Part shown: positions 48,516-56,619 of the stretch, piece by piece
Layout: every line of letters starts with the position of its first letter
Numbering within the stretch: the stretch's first letter is position 1
Source: Oscillospiraceae bacterium
Lineage (GTDB): Bacteria > Bacillota > Clostridia > Oscillospirales > Oscillospiraceae
DNA length: 64,000 nt
Reading direction: 5' to 3'
Assembly (NCBI GenBank): GCA_015067615.1
Contig: SVMD01000001.1
Coordinates: forward strand, 166,303 to 230,302
Made by a program: the position numbers and the translations under genes
The notes under the pieces: generated by a model
Databases searched by the model: none
Seen by the model: the letters and a program-made list of their open reading frames with translations, nothing else
What the model was told of the DNA's origin: nothing

Positions 48516-49661
48516 ATGATCCGTAATTTGAATCAGATGACCTTCCAGGGCTTCGGTACCATTCCGCCGGAGCGGGCTCAGAATGTACGCAGTGTGGAGA
48601 AGGGGAACCTCCATGAACTGGGCCAGGGGGAAGCCAATGTGTACCGGGCGGTGTCCGAAACCTGGATCAGCTGCGGCAGTGGCAACAGCGTCCTGTCCGT
48701 GTCCAAAGATGGGGAGAATTTCCTCCACTTCTATCTGGACAAGCGGGTGTGTGTGTCTCCCGGGATCTTGTTTGCCCTGTCTCCCTTCCAGGGGGAGTCC
48801 TCCGCCTATGTCAGCGCCCGGGTGGAGCCGGAGGCTGTGGGCAAGCACCTCAGCGGCGGCCTGCGGATCGAACATCAGCTGCGGGTGGACGGCCTGTACA
48901 CCTTCTTCTATCACGAAAAGGAACAGGGCTTCCTGTTCCCCGGCGAGTCCCATCCCATGCTGGAGCTGACCTATGTGGATCAGGGCAGCCTGCACAGCGT
49001 TGCCGATGGTCAGGACCTGCTGTTAAAGCAGGGCGACATGGTGATCTACGCCCCCAACCAGTGGCATATGCAGTATGCAGACGTGGACGTGGCGCCCCGG
49101 TATGTGACACTGACCTTTGATCTCCGGGGCGAGGGCGTGGAGCCCCTGACAAACCGGAAATTCACCGCCTCCCGCCAGATGGTTGCTCTGCTGCGGCAGA
49201 TGCTCCGGGAGCATGAGCAGGTGGATGAGTTCTCCAACGATATGATCATCGCCCAGCTGAATCTGCTGTTGCTGGAGCTGCTCCGGGAGGCTGCTGCCCC
49301 CAGCGGCAATAAGCTCCAGACCTCCAACGCCATCCATTCCGAGAATGAGATCATCCGCAAGGCCCAGCAGTATATCTCCTCCCATATCCGGGAGAAGCTC
49401 AGCGTGCCGTTGGTTGCACGGCAGGTGGATGTGAGCCCCAGCTACTTAACCGCTCTGTTCCACAAGAACCTGCAGATCTCCCCCGGTGAGTATATCCGCC
49501 GGATCAAGCTTCAGGAGAGCAAGCAGATGATTCGGGAAAACGACCTGAACTTCACCGAGATCGCCGCCGCTTTGCAGTATTCCACGGTCCACCATTTCTC
49601 CCGCCAGTTCAAGGAGAAATTCGGCATCACCCCCACAGAGTACGCAAAATCTGTCCGATAA
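48516..49661 (+). CDS. AraC-family regulator with N-terminal sensing domain
   Basis: A 381-residue activator-type protein. The start follows TCGGAGG; an earlier in-frame ATG lies in the hairpin. The N-terminal 250 residues include a cupin-like segment (ELTYVDQGSLHSVADGQDLLLKQGDMVIY, near 150-180) expected to bind a small ligand. Residues 278-381 carry two helix-turn-helix units: VPLVARQVDVSPSYLTALFHKN and FTEIAAALQYSTVHHFSRQFKEKFG, the AraC signature. No obvious target operon is adjacent, so the regulated genes are unknown. It has its own promoter and terminator. Confidence 0.9.
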   Translation: MIRNLNQMTFQGFGTIPPERAQNVRSVEKGNLHELGQGEANVYRAVSETWISCGSGNSVLSVSKDGENFLHFYLDKRVCVSPGILFALSPFQGESSAYVSARVEPEAVGKHLSGGLRIEHQLRVDGLYTFFYHEKEQGFLFPGESHPMLELTYVDQGSLHSVADGQDLLLKQGDMVIYAPNQWHMQYADVDVAPRYVTLTFDLRGEGVEPLTNRKFTASRQMVALLRQMLREHEQVDEFSNDMIIAQLNLLLLELLREAAAPSGNKLQTSNAIHSENEIIRKAQQYISSHIREKLSVPLVARQVDVSPSYLTALFHKNLQISPGEYIRRIKLQESKQMIRENDLNFTEIAAALQYSTVHHFSRQFKEKFGITPTEYAKSVR

Positions 49662-49666
49662 GCATT

Positions 49667-49698
49667 ACGCCCGCACCGATTCCGGTGCGGGCGTTTTT
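49667..49698 (+). terminator. Terminator of AraC gene
   Basis: A perfect 11-bp stem (ACGCCCGCACC / GGTGCGGGCGT) with a 6-base loop and TTTT. Confidence 0.9.
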
Positions 49699-49703
49699 CG
49701 TAT

Positions 49704-50489
49704 TTACCTGATAACCCAGAGGTTCCGAATCTGGCCCTGGATCTGCTCGTAGCTCCAGAGCTTTTCGGAATTATCGGGGGAGTTGGGGTCGTTGACAATG
49801 AACTTGCCGTCCTTCATGCCAACCAATACGATGTAGTGGCCGGAGGTGGTGAAATCTCCGGCGCCCATGGCCAGGATGATGGGATTGCCCACTTCCAGGT
49901 TGTCCTTGATCCGTTTCTCTACCAGCGGGATCTCCGTCACATCCAGGCCCAGCTTCACGGCACCTTCGCTGATCAGCGTCCAGGAGGAGCCGTAGCCGGA
50001 GGCATAGTAGCCGTTCTTCTCCGAGAAAGCGGCCACCGCCGCGGGATCGTAGGTCTCCGCGTCGCCGGTCAGGTAGTAGCCCGCCATGGCCACGCAGGTG
50101 GGACCGCAGCCGGTAATGGCCATCATGTCGCTGCCGTATTTTTCATAGCCCCAGCGTTCATCCCACTGTAAAAACAGAGGGATGCCCCGGCTCCGGTCGG
50201 TTCCGGACAGGTCGTAATCTTCCTCCTCATGGAAGGGGTAATTCAGAACGAAATCCTTGGTTTCCGGGTTCCGGTCCAGCAATTCGATGAGGCTTTCCGG
50301 ATAGCGGCTGTAGGGAATGCCCATTTCGTCGGCGTAAGCTTTCACGGTCCGCTCCGCTTCGGTGGCCCGGTCCCAGTCGAAGCTGAGATTCCGGTACAGG
50401 GCCATAAGCCCATCCCCAAAGAGCAGCGCGCCCAGAGCGCAGGTCAGGACGATCAGCAGGAGGATCAGTCCCGGACGTCTGTTTTTCAT
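49704..50489 (-). CDS. Membrane-anchored C39-like cysteine peptidase
   Basis: A 261-residue protein with one N-terminal membrane helix (residues 6-28) and an extracytoplasmic papain-like domain of the peptidase C39-like (PF13529-type) group. The nucleophile is in ITGCGPTCVAMAGYY near residue 130, the His in SGHYIVLVGM, and the Asp/Asn in VNDPNS. The role is probably cleavage of peptides or wall cross-links outside the cell; no secretion ABC domain is fused. It begins 2 bases after the amidase stop, so the pair is translationally coupled. Confidence 0.87.
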   Translation of the reverse strand: MKNRRPGLILLLIVLTCALGALLFGDGLMALYRNLSFDWDRATEAERTVKAYADEMGIPYSRYPESLIELLDRNPETKDFVLNYPFHEEEDYDLSGTDRSRGIPLFLQWDERWGYEKYGSDMMAITGCGPTCVAMAGYYLTGDAETYDPAAVAAFSEKNGYYASGYGSSWTLISEGAVKLGLDVTEIPLVEKRIKDNLEVGNPIILAMGAGDFTTSGHYIVLVGMKDGKFIVNDPNSPDNSEKLWSYEQIQGQIRNLWVIR

Positions 50490-50491
50490 GG

Positions 50492-51112
50492 TTATCCTTC
50501 CTTTCTCAGGGCAGCGTCCACATCCTGAAGAAACAGGCGCCAGCTGTCCTCGTTGCGTACAAAGTAGCGGGGGCATTCTTTTCCGGTGACGTCATAGTGC
50601 CGGATCACATCCTCAGGTTTCAGACCGGTGTTTTCCAACAGCCAGACAGTGAGCCGTACCAGGGAGGAATAGGCGGCATCGTTGAATCTGCCGCTTTCAT
50701 CCGGGTGGCAGACCTCCACGGAAATGGTGTCCTTGTTCCGGTGGTTGGTGGCGGAGGAGAATTCGTCCAGGGGAATGCACTGAATGATCTCGCCCTCCAG
50801 ACCGATGAGAAAATGGGAGCTGACCTCCGACTGGGGATTTTCGTACCAGTCGTGGTTCTGCTGGGCGGTGGTGCCGGGATTGCCCACATAGTGGATGACG
50901 ATGTTTCGGATATCCTCCAGCTTTTCGCCCCGGCGGGAAAGACCGTCCACCTGGATGATCTGCACGTCCACCCATTCCGGGATTTCCACCAGACTCAGCT
51001 GAGCTACCCGCATTGCGCCCAACTGAGGCAGAAAAGTCAAGATCAGCCAGCCCGCCAGGACCAGTACCGCCAGGCGCAGAAGGGGATGCCCCTTCTTTCT
51101 CTTTCCGGACAT
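50492..51112 (-). CDS. N-acetylmuramoyl-L-alanine amidase (type 2), membrane-anchored
   Basis: A 206-residue protein with an N-terminal helix (residues 11-30) and an amidase_2 (T7 lysozyme-like) zinc domain. Zinc ligands are His in IVIHYVG near residue 74, His in RHYDVTG, and Cys in GKECPRYF; NHRNKDTISVEVC lines the site. It cuts the amide bond between MurNAc and the stem peptide. It forms a bicistron with the C39-like peptidase. A TACAAT -10 with a TG extension lies at 51149-51154 on the minus strand. Confidence 0.9.
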   Translation of the reverse strand: MSGKRKKGHPLLRLAVLVLAGWLILTFLPQLGAMRVAQLSLVEIPEWVDVQIIQVDGLSRRGEKLEDIRNIVIHYVGNPGTTAQQNHDWYENPQSEVSSHFLIGLEGEIIQCIPLDEFSSATNHRNKDTISVEVCHPDESGRFNDAAYSSLVRLTVWLLENTGLKPEDVIRHYDVTGKECPRYFVRNEDSWRLFLQDVDAALRKEG

Positions 51113-51206
51113 ATGCGTCCCTCACTTCCGTTTGTAGTTTACGGTGTGATTGTATCACAGCGGTTCTTAGGAAGTCTTTTTCAGGAACTTAAGAATTCCT
51201 TATTTT

Positions 51207-51243
51207 TTAAAACGGCGGACTTAAGAAACCTCAAGTCCGCCGT
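51207..51243 (-). terminator. cutC operon terminator
   Basis: A perfect 11-bp stem (ACGGCGGACTT / AAGTCCGCCGT) followed on the minus strand by TTTT. Confidence 0.85.
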
Positions 51244-51250
51244 GTGAAAT

Positions 51251-52000
51251 TTATGCGTCCAGTGCCGATCTGGCTGCGCGGACCGCCTCCGGACTGGTTT
51301 GCTGGATATGCCATTCGTCCAGACCAGGAAGACCCATGGGAACGCCCTCCCGGCGGAAGACCATTCCGCTTTCGATTTCCGTCTTGCCGCTCATATGGAA
51401 GGCCCGGGCGGTGGGAAAGGCTTCCCGGAACCGGGTGATCACCGCAGCCTTGACACCGGCACCGATGAGCACTTCGGGCCCCTTTTCACTGTCCCGGAGC
51501 TGCAGCATCTGCCCGATGACCTCCATGCCGGAAAGGCAGGCGGAGGCACCGCCGGAGGTCAGCACCGTGTCGATGCCCAGTTTTCCGGCATCCAGATAGG
51601 TTTTTACAGGATCCCGGCTCACATCGATGCACCGGTGCAGGGTGATACCCTTTTCGCCGCAGGCGTCGATCAGAGGCTTCATGGCCTGTTCGTCCAGGTC
51701 ACCCTCCGCAGTCAGACAGCCGATGACGAAGCCGTCGGCACCGGCATCCTTCAACTGTAAAATCTGCCGCCGCAGCAGCTCCAGTTCCCCGGGGGTGTAC
51801 AGGAAATCTCCTGCCCGGGGCCGCATCAGGCAGCGTACCGGGATGTCGGATTCCTCCCGGATTTGCCGAAGCAGGGCTTCATAGGGGGTCAGACCGCCGA
51901 TGGCCAGGGCAGAACAAAGCTCGATCCGGTCCGCACCGCCCTGAATGGCAGAGCGGACGGAGGCCAGGGAGTCAGCACAGATTTCCAGTACCTTTGCCAT
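51251..52000 (-). CDS. cutC: CutC-family protein
   Basis: A 249-residue TIM-barrel protein of the CutC family. The conserved opening LEICADSLASVRSAIQGGADRIELCSAL and the later RCLMRPRAGDF and TSGGASACLSG are characteristic. The family was named for copper tolerance, but its enzyme activity is still uncertain. I start at the second ATG, because TGGAGG sits 9 bases upstream; the first ATG, 15 bases earlier, contains that site. It is last in an operon with a lipid kinase and a Nudix hydrolase. Confidence 0.92.
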   Translation of the reverse strand: MAKVLEICADSLASVRSAIQGGADRIELCSALAIGGLTPYEALLRQIREESDIPVRCLMRPRAGDFLYTPGELELLRRQILQLKDAGADGFVIGCLTAEGDLDEQAMKPLIDACGEKGITLHRCIDVSRDPVKTYLDAGKLGIDTVLTSGGASACLSGMEVIGQMLQLRDSEKGPEVLIGAGVKAAVITRFREAFPTARAFHMSGKTEIESGMVFRREGVPMGLPGLDEWHIQQTSPEAVRAARSALDA

Positions 52001-52015
52001 AGGAAAAACCTCCAT

Positions 52016-52486
52016 TTACCGGATTTTTTCGCCGTTGAGTACCGCTTCCACCAGCGTATCGCCTTCATAGCGCAGCTTCAGCAGGAAGAAGGGGGCATCG
52101 GCCCACAGAAGGTCCAGGAAGATCCGGTCACCCTCCCATTTGGGCAGCTGGTTCAGGAAATCCCGGCTGACCCATTGCAGGTCCCCCTCGTCGCATTCTT
52201 TCAGTTCCCCCTCAAAGCCGTCGGCGGTGAACAGGTACATGTATTCGCCGTCCCAGGGGCCGTTGGTCAGGAATGTCACCACGCCCCGGCAGCGCCAGGA
52301 GGTGAGTTTCAGGCCGGTCTCCTCCAGTGCTTCCCGGAGGAGACACTCGTCGGGGGTCTCATCGGCTTCGAATTTGCCGCCGATGCCGATCCACTTGTCC
52401 TTGTTGACGTCGTTTTTCTTCTTGACCCGATGGAGCATCAGAACTTCATCCCCCCGGGTGATATAGCACAGTGTGGAATTATGCAT
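52016..52486 (-). CDS. Nudix hydrolase (8-oxo-dGTPase-like)
   Basis: A 156-residue Nudix protein. The Nudix box GGKFEADETPDECLLREALEETGL (about residues 37-60) carries the REXXEE metal site. Similar proteins in Firmicutes are annotated as 8-oxo-dGTP diphosphatases, which would prevent mutagenic nucleotides, but the substrate cannot be read from the box. It overlaps the upstream kinase gene by 8 bases and its stop abuts cutC. Confidence 0.9.
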   Translation of the reverse strand: MHNSTLCYITRGDEVLMLHRVKKKNDVNKDKWIGIGGKFEADETPDECLLREALEETGLKLTSWRCRGVVTFLTNGPWDGEYMYLFTADGFEGELKECDEGDLQWVSRDFLNQLPKWEGDRIFLDLLWADAPFFLLKLRYEGDTLVEAVLNGEKIR

Positions 52487-53381
52487 GAGTATCCACTCTT
52501 TTCATCAGACGGATGGCATGGTGCAGGTTCTCTACCTCAATCTCTGCCTGACCGTCATATTTTTCACCGTCCAGGGTCCAGGGCATTGTCTCCGGGGCAG
52601 AGACCCGGATCTTCCGGGCGGGGCCGAAGGTGATCATGGCGCAGTCGTTGTAGCGCTGGCTCTGGAGGGCCTGGATGCACTCGGAGATCTCCGTCAGGTT
52701 CCGGGGTGCCCGGACCAGGAAAACCTCCAGCAGACCGTCGGCCATGTCCACAATTTTGGGATCCAGGGTCAGCACGCCGCCGATGGAGGTGGAATTGCTG
52801 ATGCAGCCGAAGATGAAATCATCCTCCACGGTTTCATTCTCCATTTCCATACGAATATGCAGGGGACGGATCTGGCTCAGCTCGGAGATACCCTCCAGCA
52901 CGTAGGCGGTGTGGCCCAGGGCATTTTTCACGCTCTGGGGGGTGGCATAGCTGGATTTGGTGAAGGCACCGAAGGAGGCAACATAAGAAAAATAGCGGTC
53001 ACCGAACCGGCCCACATCGTAGAAGGTGGCTTCGCCTTCCAGAATATCCTGGGCTGCCTGCATGATATTGGTGGACAGCTTCAGACTGGCGGCAAAGTCG
53101 TTGGTGGAGCCGGCGGGGATATAGCCGATGGGAGCCGTGGCGCCTGCGCGGAGCATACCGGTGATAGTCTCGTTCAGAGTGCCGTCACCGCCGCAGCAGA
53201 CCACCAGATCCATGCCGACAGAGTGGGCTTCTGCGAAATTGGCAGCATCGCCGGTTCCGGCGGTCATGCGGATGTTGACTTCGTAATCCGCCCGGTTGAA
53301 CAGGCTGATGATATCGGATAAGTAGCGGTTGGCCCGCCGCATACCCGCAAAGGGGTTCATAATAAAGAGCATTTTTTTCAT
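52479..53381 (-). CDS. Diacylglycerol/lipid kinase family protein (YegS/BmrU-like)
   Basis: A 300-residue kinase of the diacylglycerol-kinase catalytic fold. The nucleotide motif CGGDGTLNE is near residue 65, IPAGSTNDFA near residue 90, and the C-terminal beta domain includes DGLLEVFLV and TLDGEKY. It phosphorylates a lipid such as diacylglycerol or a related alcohol using ATP. It is first in the kinase-Nudix-cutC operon. The promoter is TTGCGT-N16-TATAAT. Downstream genes share no obvious pathway with it. Confidence 0.92.
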   Translation of the reverse strand: MKKMLFIMNPFAGMRRANRYLSDIISLFNRADYEVNIRMTAGTGDAANFAEAHSVGMDLVVCCGGDGTLNETITGMLRAGATAPIGYIPAGSTNDFAASLKLSTNIMQAAQDILEGEATFYDVGRFGDRYFSYVASFGAFTKSSYATPQSVKNALGHTAYVLEGISELSQIRPLHIRMEMENETVEDDFIFGCISNSTSIGGVLTLDPKIVDMADGLLEVFLVRAPRNLTEISECIQALQSQRYNDCAMITFGPARKIRVSAPETMPWTLDGEKYDGQAEIEVENLHHAIRLMKRVDTHA

Positions 53382-53423
53382 GGAATTGGATTACGCCTCG
53401 ATTATCGTGAAATCAGTTTATTT

Positions 53424-53451
53424 ATTATACCACTCAGAAAAAAATACGCAA
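53424..53451 (-). promoter_or_regulatory. Promoter of lipid kinase operon
   Basis: On the minus strand, TTGCGT (53446-53451), 16 bases, TATAAT (53424-53429), with an extended TG. Confidence 0.75.
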
Positions 53452-53527
53452 GCCGACAGGGGGAGGAAAATCGAAATTTTACGAAAGGTTCATAAACAAA
53501 ACAGAAACACTGCGCCTGAGCTATGAC

Positions 53528-53638
53528 GCCGGTGACGGACCCGATAAAATCAAGGTGTTGCCGCCATCGAGCTGGCGGCAAGCAGATGCCCACCGGGCAT
53601 CTGCATTTAAATGGGTTCGAGTCCGTCGCAATACCAAG
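53528..53638 (-). repeat. tRNA-Leu-linked inverted element
   Basis: On the minus strand after the tRNA-Leu terminator: an antisense copy of the tRNA T-arm (CGGACTCGAACC, 53614-53625), CATTTAAATGC, a hairpin GCAGATGCCC/GGGCATCTGC with GGT loop (53582-53604), a hairpin TTGCCGCC/GGCGGCAA (53558-53581), CACCTTGATTTTATCG, then a near-copy of the tRNA 3' end (GGGTCCGTCACCGGC). The order and linker words match the tRNA-Val element, but the tRNA-derived ends are Leu-specific. Confidence 0.82.
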
Positions 53639-53675
53639 AAAAGGGATACCCCTTTGGGGTATCCCTTTTCTTGGT
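53633..53675 (-). terminator. tRNA-Leu terminator merging with CCA end
   Basis: A stem of 20 bp (CCAAGAAAAGGGATACCCC and its complement, 3-base loop) that includes the CCA and discriminator bases of the tRNA in one arm. The T-rich part lies in the right arm. Confidence 0.85.
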
Positions 53676-53757
53676 GCCGGTGACCGGACTCGAACCGGTA
53701 CGCCATCGCTGGCGGCGGATTTTGAGTCCGCTACGTCTACCATTTCATCACACCGGC
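53672..53757 (-). tRNA. tRNA-Leu (CAA)
   Basis: An 86-base class II tRNA with encoded CCA. The acceptor is GCCGGTG/CACCGGC, the anticodon stem is GCGGA/TCCGC with loop CTCAAAA (anticodon CAA), a long variable arm GCCAGCGATGGC follows, and the T-arm is CCGG-TTCGAGT-CCGG. Confidence 0.96.
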
Positions 53758-53886
53758 AGGTGTTTAATCAGTATAGTACACATTTAGGAAAAAAGCAAGA
53801 AAAAGTTTTTGGCGGGTGGGTTTTCCTTGACTTCTCCCTTTCCCTTCGTCATAATAAGAATGTTCAAAGAAGGAGGTACCCGTGAA

Positions 53887-55311
53887 ATGAGGAAAAGGAA
53901 GCTTATTTTGGGAACCCTGCTGCTTGCGGCGGTTGTGGTGAGCTTGTTTGCATACCGTAACTATCAGAATCGGTATGCAAAGGTGAGTCAGATCCGTTAT
54001 GAAAAGACAGTTGCGGAAATGGATCTGTCCGGACAACCTCTTAATGATCTGGAAGAGCTGAGGGCCTTTCCCAATCTGAAAAAACTGGATCTTCGGGGTA
54101 CAGAAATTACAGCAGCGGAATTTGAAACCGTAAAGGCGTGGCTGCCGGAAGCCGAAATTCTGTGGGATATTCCCTTTCAGGGGGCATTTTATCCCATGGA
54201 TACGGAGGAACTGACGGTGGAAGCCCTTACAGAAGCGGATGCAGCGGTGTTGGGATACTTTGTGCAGCTGAAGCGCATTTCCGCAGAAGCATGTCCTGAC
54301 TATAGGGTGCTTCACAAGCTGAGAATGGAGCGGCCCAATCTGTATGTGAGCTACACCATTCCGGTTGGAGATGAGAAGTATGACTATGATGTCAGAGAAC
54401 TTGTGCTGTCCGGCGAGGATGCAAAGGAGCTGCTGGAAGTGCTGCCCTATTTTACGGAACTGGAACAGGTGGAGCTGACAGTACCCCTGGCCCCTGCGGA
54501 GGAGCTTATGGCCCTGACTGCCGCGTTTCCGGAGGTTGCCTTCTCCTGGAATCTGGAGCTGGCAGGCCTGAGTGTCAACGAAAAGACCGAGACGCTGGAC
54601 CTGACCGGTATCCCCATGACGGTGGAGCAGATGGATGCGGTGTTGCCTTATCTTCTGAGCCTTAGCTATGTGGATATGACGGACTGCGGTATTTCCAACG
54701 AGGAAATGGATGACCTGAACCGCCGCTACGAAAATATCAAAATCGTGTGGACTGTGGATATCGGCAAGTATTTCCGCCTCCGCACCGATGCCACCGCATT
54801 CATGCCTTGGAAGGAGGGTATTTTCGTCAATGACGAGATCATTTACAATCTGCGCTACTGCACGGATATGATCGCCATCGATCTGGGCCACAAGAAGATT
54901 ACCAATATTGATTTCGTGGCCTTTATGCCGCATCTGAAATATCTGTTGCTCTGTGAGACAATGATTACGGATCTGACACCTTTGACAGGTCTGACAGAAC
55001 TGGTGTATCTGGAACTATTTATGCTACCTCCTCAAGATCTGTCTCCGCTGCTGACACTTACCGGACTGGAGGATCTGAATCTGCACTATACCCAGGGTGA
55101 CGCGAATATTATAGCCCAGATGACCTGGTTGAAAAACCTCTGGTGGCGCCAAAGTTCGGGGACACCTCAGAATCTGCAGCAGATGCTCCAGGAGGCACTC
55201 CCGAACTGTCATATTAACTTCACGTCTATTTCCTCCACCGGCGAAGGCTGGCGGAAATTGCCTAATTATTACGCCCAGCGGGAAATTTTCGGCATGTATT
55301 TCATGGATTAA
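53887..55311 (+). CDS. Membrane-anchored leucine-rich repeat protein
   Basis: A 474-residue protein. A basic N-terminus and one membrane helix (residues 7-25) precede leucine-rich repeats, clearest at residues 45-70 (MDLSGQPLNDLEELRAFPNLKKLDLRG) and 330-420 (IAIDLGHKKITNIDFVAFMPHLKYLLL, later LTPLTGLTELVYLEL). The start follows AAGGAGGT; an upstream frame overlaps the tRNA region. Codon choice has more A/T third positions than neighbours, suggesting a different history. It is 28 bases upstream of sortase B but has no LPXTG-like C-terminal sorting signal, so it is not an obvious sortase substrate. Confidence 0.8.
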   Translation: MRKRKLILGTLLLAAVVVSLFAYRNYQNRYAKVSQIRYEKTVAEMDLSGQPLNDLEELRAFPNLKKLDLRGTEITAAEFETVKAWLPEAEILWDIPFQGAFYPMDTEELTVEALTEADAAVLGYFVQLKRISAEACPDYRVLHKLRMERPNLYVSYTIPVGDEKYDYDVRELVLSGEDAKELLEVLPYFTELEQVELTVPLAPAEELMALTAAFPEVAFSWNLELAGLSVNEKTETLDLTGIPMTVEQMDAVLPYLLSLSYVDMTDCGISNEEMDDLNRRYENIKIVWTVDIGKYFRLRTDATAFMPWKEGIFVNDEIIYNLRYCTDMIAIDLGHKKITNIDFVAFMPHLKYLLLCETMITDLTPLTGLTELVYLELFMLPPQDLSPLLTLTGLEDLNLHYTQGDANIIAQMTWLKNLWWRQSSGTPQNLQQMLQEALPNCHINFTSISSTGEGWRKLPNYYAQREIFGMYFMD

Positions 55312-55339
55312 TGAAAATTGCGGATAAGGAGAAAACTGG

Positions 55340-56182
55340 GTGAAGTACGGAAAATTTGCAAAAAGAAAAAAGAGGGCGCCTCTGTGGTATTACGCCCTGC
55401 TGACGGGGCTGACGGTTGTCATGCTGGCCAGTGCCTGGTATCTGGGAACCTACTACATTAACTCGAAGCAGGCCGCAGTGGACTATGAGGACCTGACTGC
55501 CCTGGTGGAAGCTGCCCGGAATACGGCGCCCACGGTGCCCCGGCAGGAGAATGATACGCAGGAAGATATCCCTCCGGCAAAACTGGAAGATATCCGGGAT
55601 GAGGGAGGTATCCTGCTGGAATATGCTCCCGCCTATGCGATCAATCCTGACCTGGCAGGCTGGCTATCCATTCCCGGAACCGAAATCGATTACCCGGTGA
55701 TGCACACCCCGGACAGGAAGGATCACTACCTGTACCGGAATTTCGCGGGAGAATCCAGTGACTGGGGCTGTCTGTATGCCCGGGAGGAATGTGATCTCAA
55801 CGGACCCTCAGACAATGTTACCATCTACGGCCACCATATGAAGGACGGCTCCATGTTCGCGGGGCTGGACGCCTACCTCAGCCGGGAATTCTGGGAGCAG
55901 CACCGTTACATCCGCTTTGATACTCTGACGGAACACAACACCTACGCCATCTTTGCGGTGTTCACCACCACCGCCTCCCTGGGGGAGGGCTTTGCCTATC
56001 ACGATTTCATCGATGCCGAAGATGAAACGGCGTTTGATGCTTTCGTGGCGGCCTGTTTGTCCCTTTCCCGCTATGATACCGATATCGTTCCGCAGTACGG
56101 TGATAAAATGATCTGCCTTTCCACCTGCGAGTACACCCAGACCAACGGCCGTCTGGTGGTGGCGGCGGTGCGCATCGGCTGA
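55340..56182 (+). CDS. srtB: Class B sortase
   Basis: A 280-residue membrane-anchored transpeptidase with a GTG start after AAGGAG. A membrane helix (residues 17-36) leads to the sortase fold. The catalytic triad is visible: His165 in TIYGHHM, Cys263 in LSTCEYT and Arg271 in GRLVV. Class B enzymes attach special surface proteins to the wall; classic substrates carry NPQTN-like signals, and none is seen nearby. The preceding LRR gene may be co-transcribed and could be a partner. Confidence 0.93.
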   Translation: MKYGKFAKRKKRAPLWYYALLTGLTVVMLASAWYLGTYYINSKQAAVDYEDLTALVEAARNTAPTVPRQENDTQEDIPPAKLEDIRDEGGILLEYAPAYAINPDLAGWLSIPGTEIDYPVMHTPDRKDHYLYRNFAGESSDWGCLYAREECDLNGPSDNVTIYGHHMKDGSMFAGLDAYLSREFWEQHRYIRFDTLTEHNTYAIFAVFTTTASLGEGFAYHDFIDAEDETAFDAFVAACLSLSRYDTDIVPQYGDKMICLSTCEYTQTNGRLVVAAVRIG

Positions 56183-56206
56183 TTGCCGGAATATTCACTT
56201 TTGGTG

Positions 56207-56236
56207 TTGACAAAACCGTATATTTCGGGCTATAAT
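56207..56236 (+). promoter_or_regulatory. metG promoter
   Basis: TTGACA (56207-56212), 18 bases, TATAAT (56231-56236). Confidence 0.85.
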
Positions 56237-56242
56237 GGCAAG

Positions 56243-56602
56243 GATATTTCCAAAAGCTGTGAAGAGAAGAGTAGTCCGATACTGTTCGGTCAGAGAGCCC
56301 GGTAAGGTGAGAGCGGGTACGAAAAAAAGACGGATGAACATGGTCTCGGAGCCGGATTGTCGATAGGTAGGCAGTCCCGGGTGCGCCCGTTATTGCGTTT
56401 ACGAGTCGTCTTTATTCTTCAACCCTTAAAAATGGGGCCCCCGCAAAGGCGGATGGCCTTTGTGGGGAAGAGGAGATGCCAAGCCACTGGCGGAATTTTC
56501 TGCTTGCAGGAAAAGGAGCGGTGTGGCTTGTGCGTTGACGAGAAGCAAGGTGGTACCGCGTAAATTCTACGCCCTTGGGTTTCCCCAGGGGCGTTTTCAT
56601 TT
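56243..56602 (+). promoter_or_regulatory. T-box riboswitch (methionine)
   Basis: A full T-box leader. Stem I begins GTGAAGAGAAGAGTAG, with AGAGA and GGTGAGAGCGGG features; the specifier loop AACATGG presents ATG (56340-56342), matching methionine. The T-box sequence AAGGTGGTACCGCG is at 56547-56560, and the terminator/antiterminator stem ACGCCCTTGGG with the T-run is at 56569-56599. Uncharged tRNA-Met would allow read-through into metG. The 437-base gap is fully explained by promoter and leader. Confidence 0.95.
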
Positions 56603-56619
56603 TCAGGAGGAAAACAATT

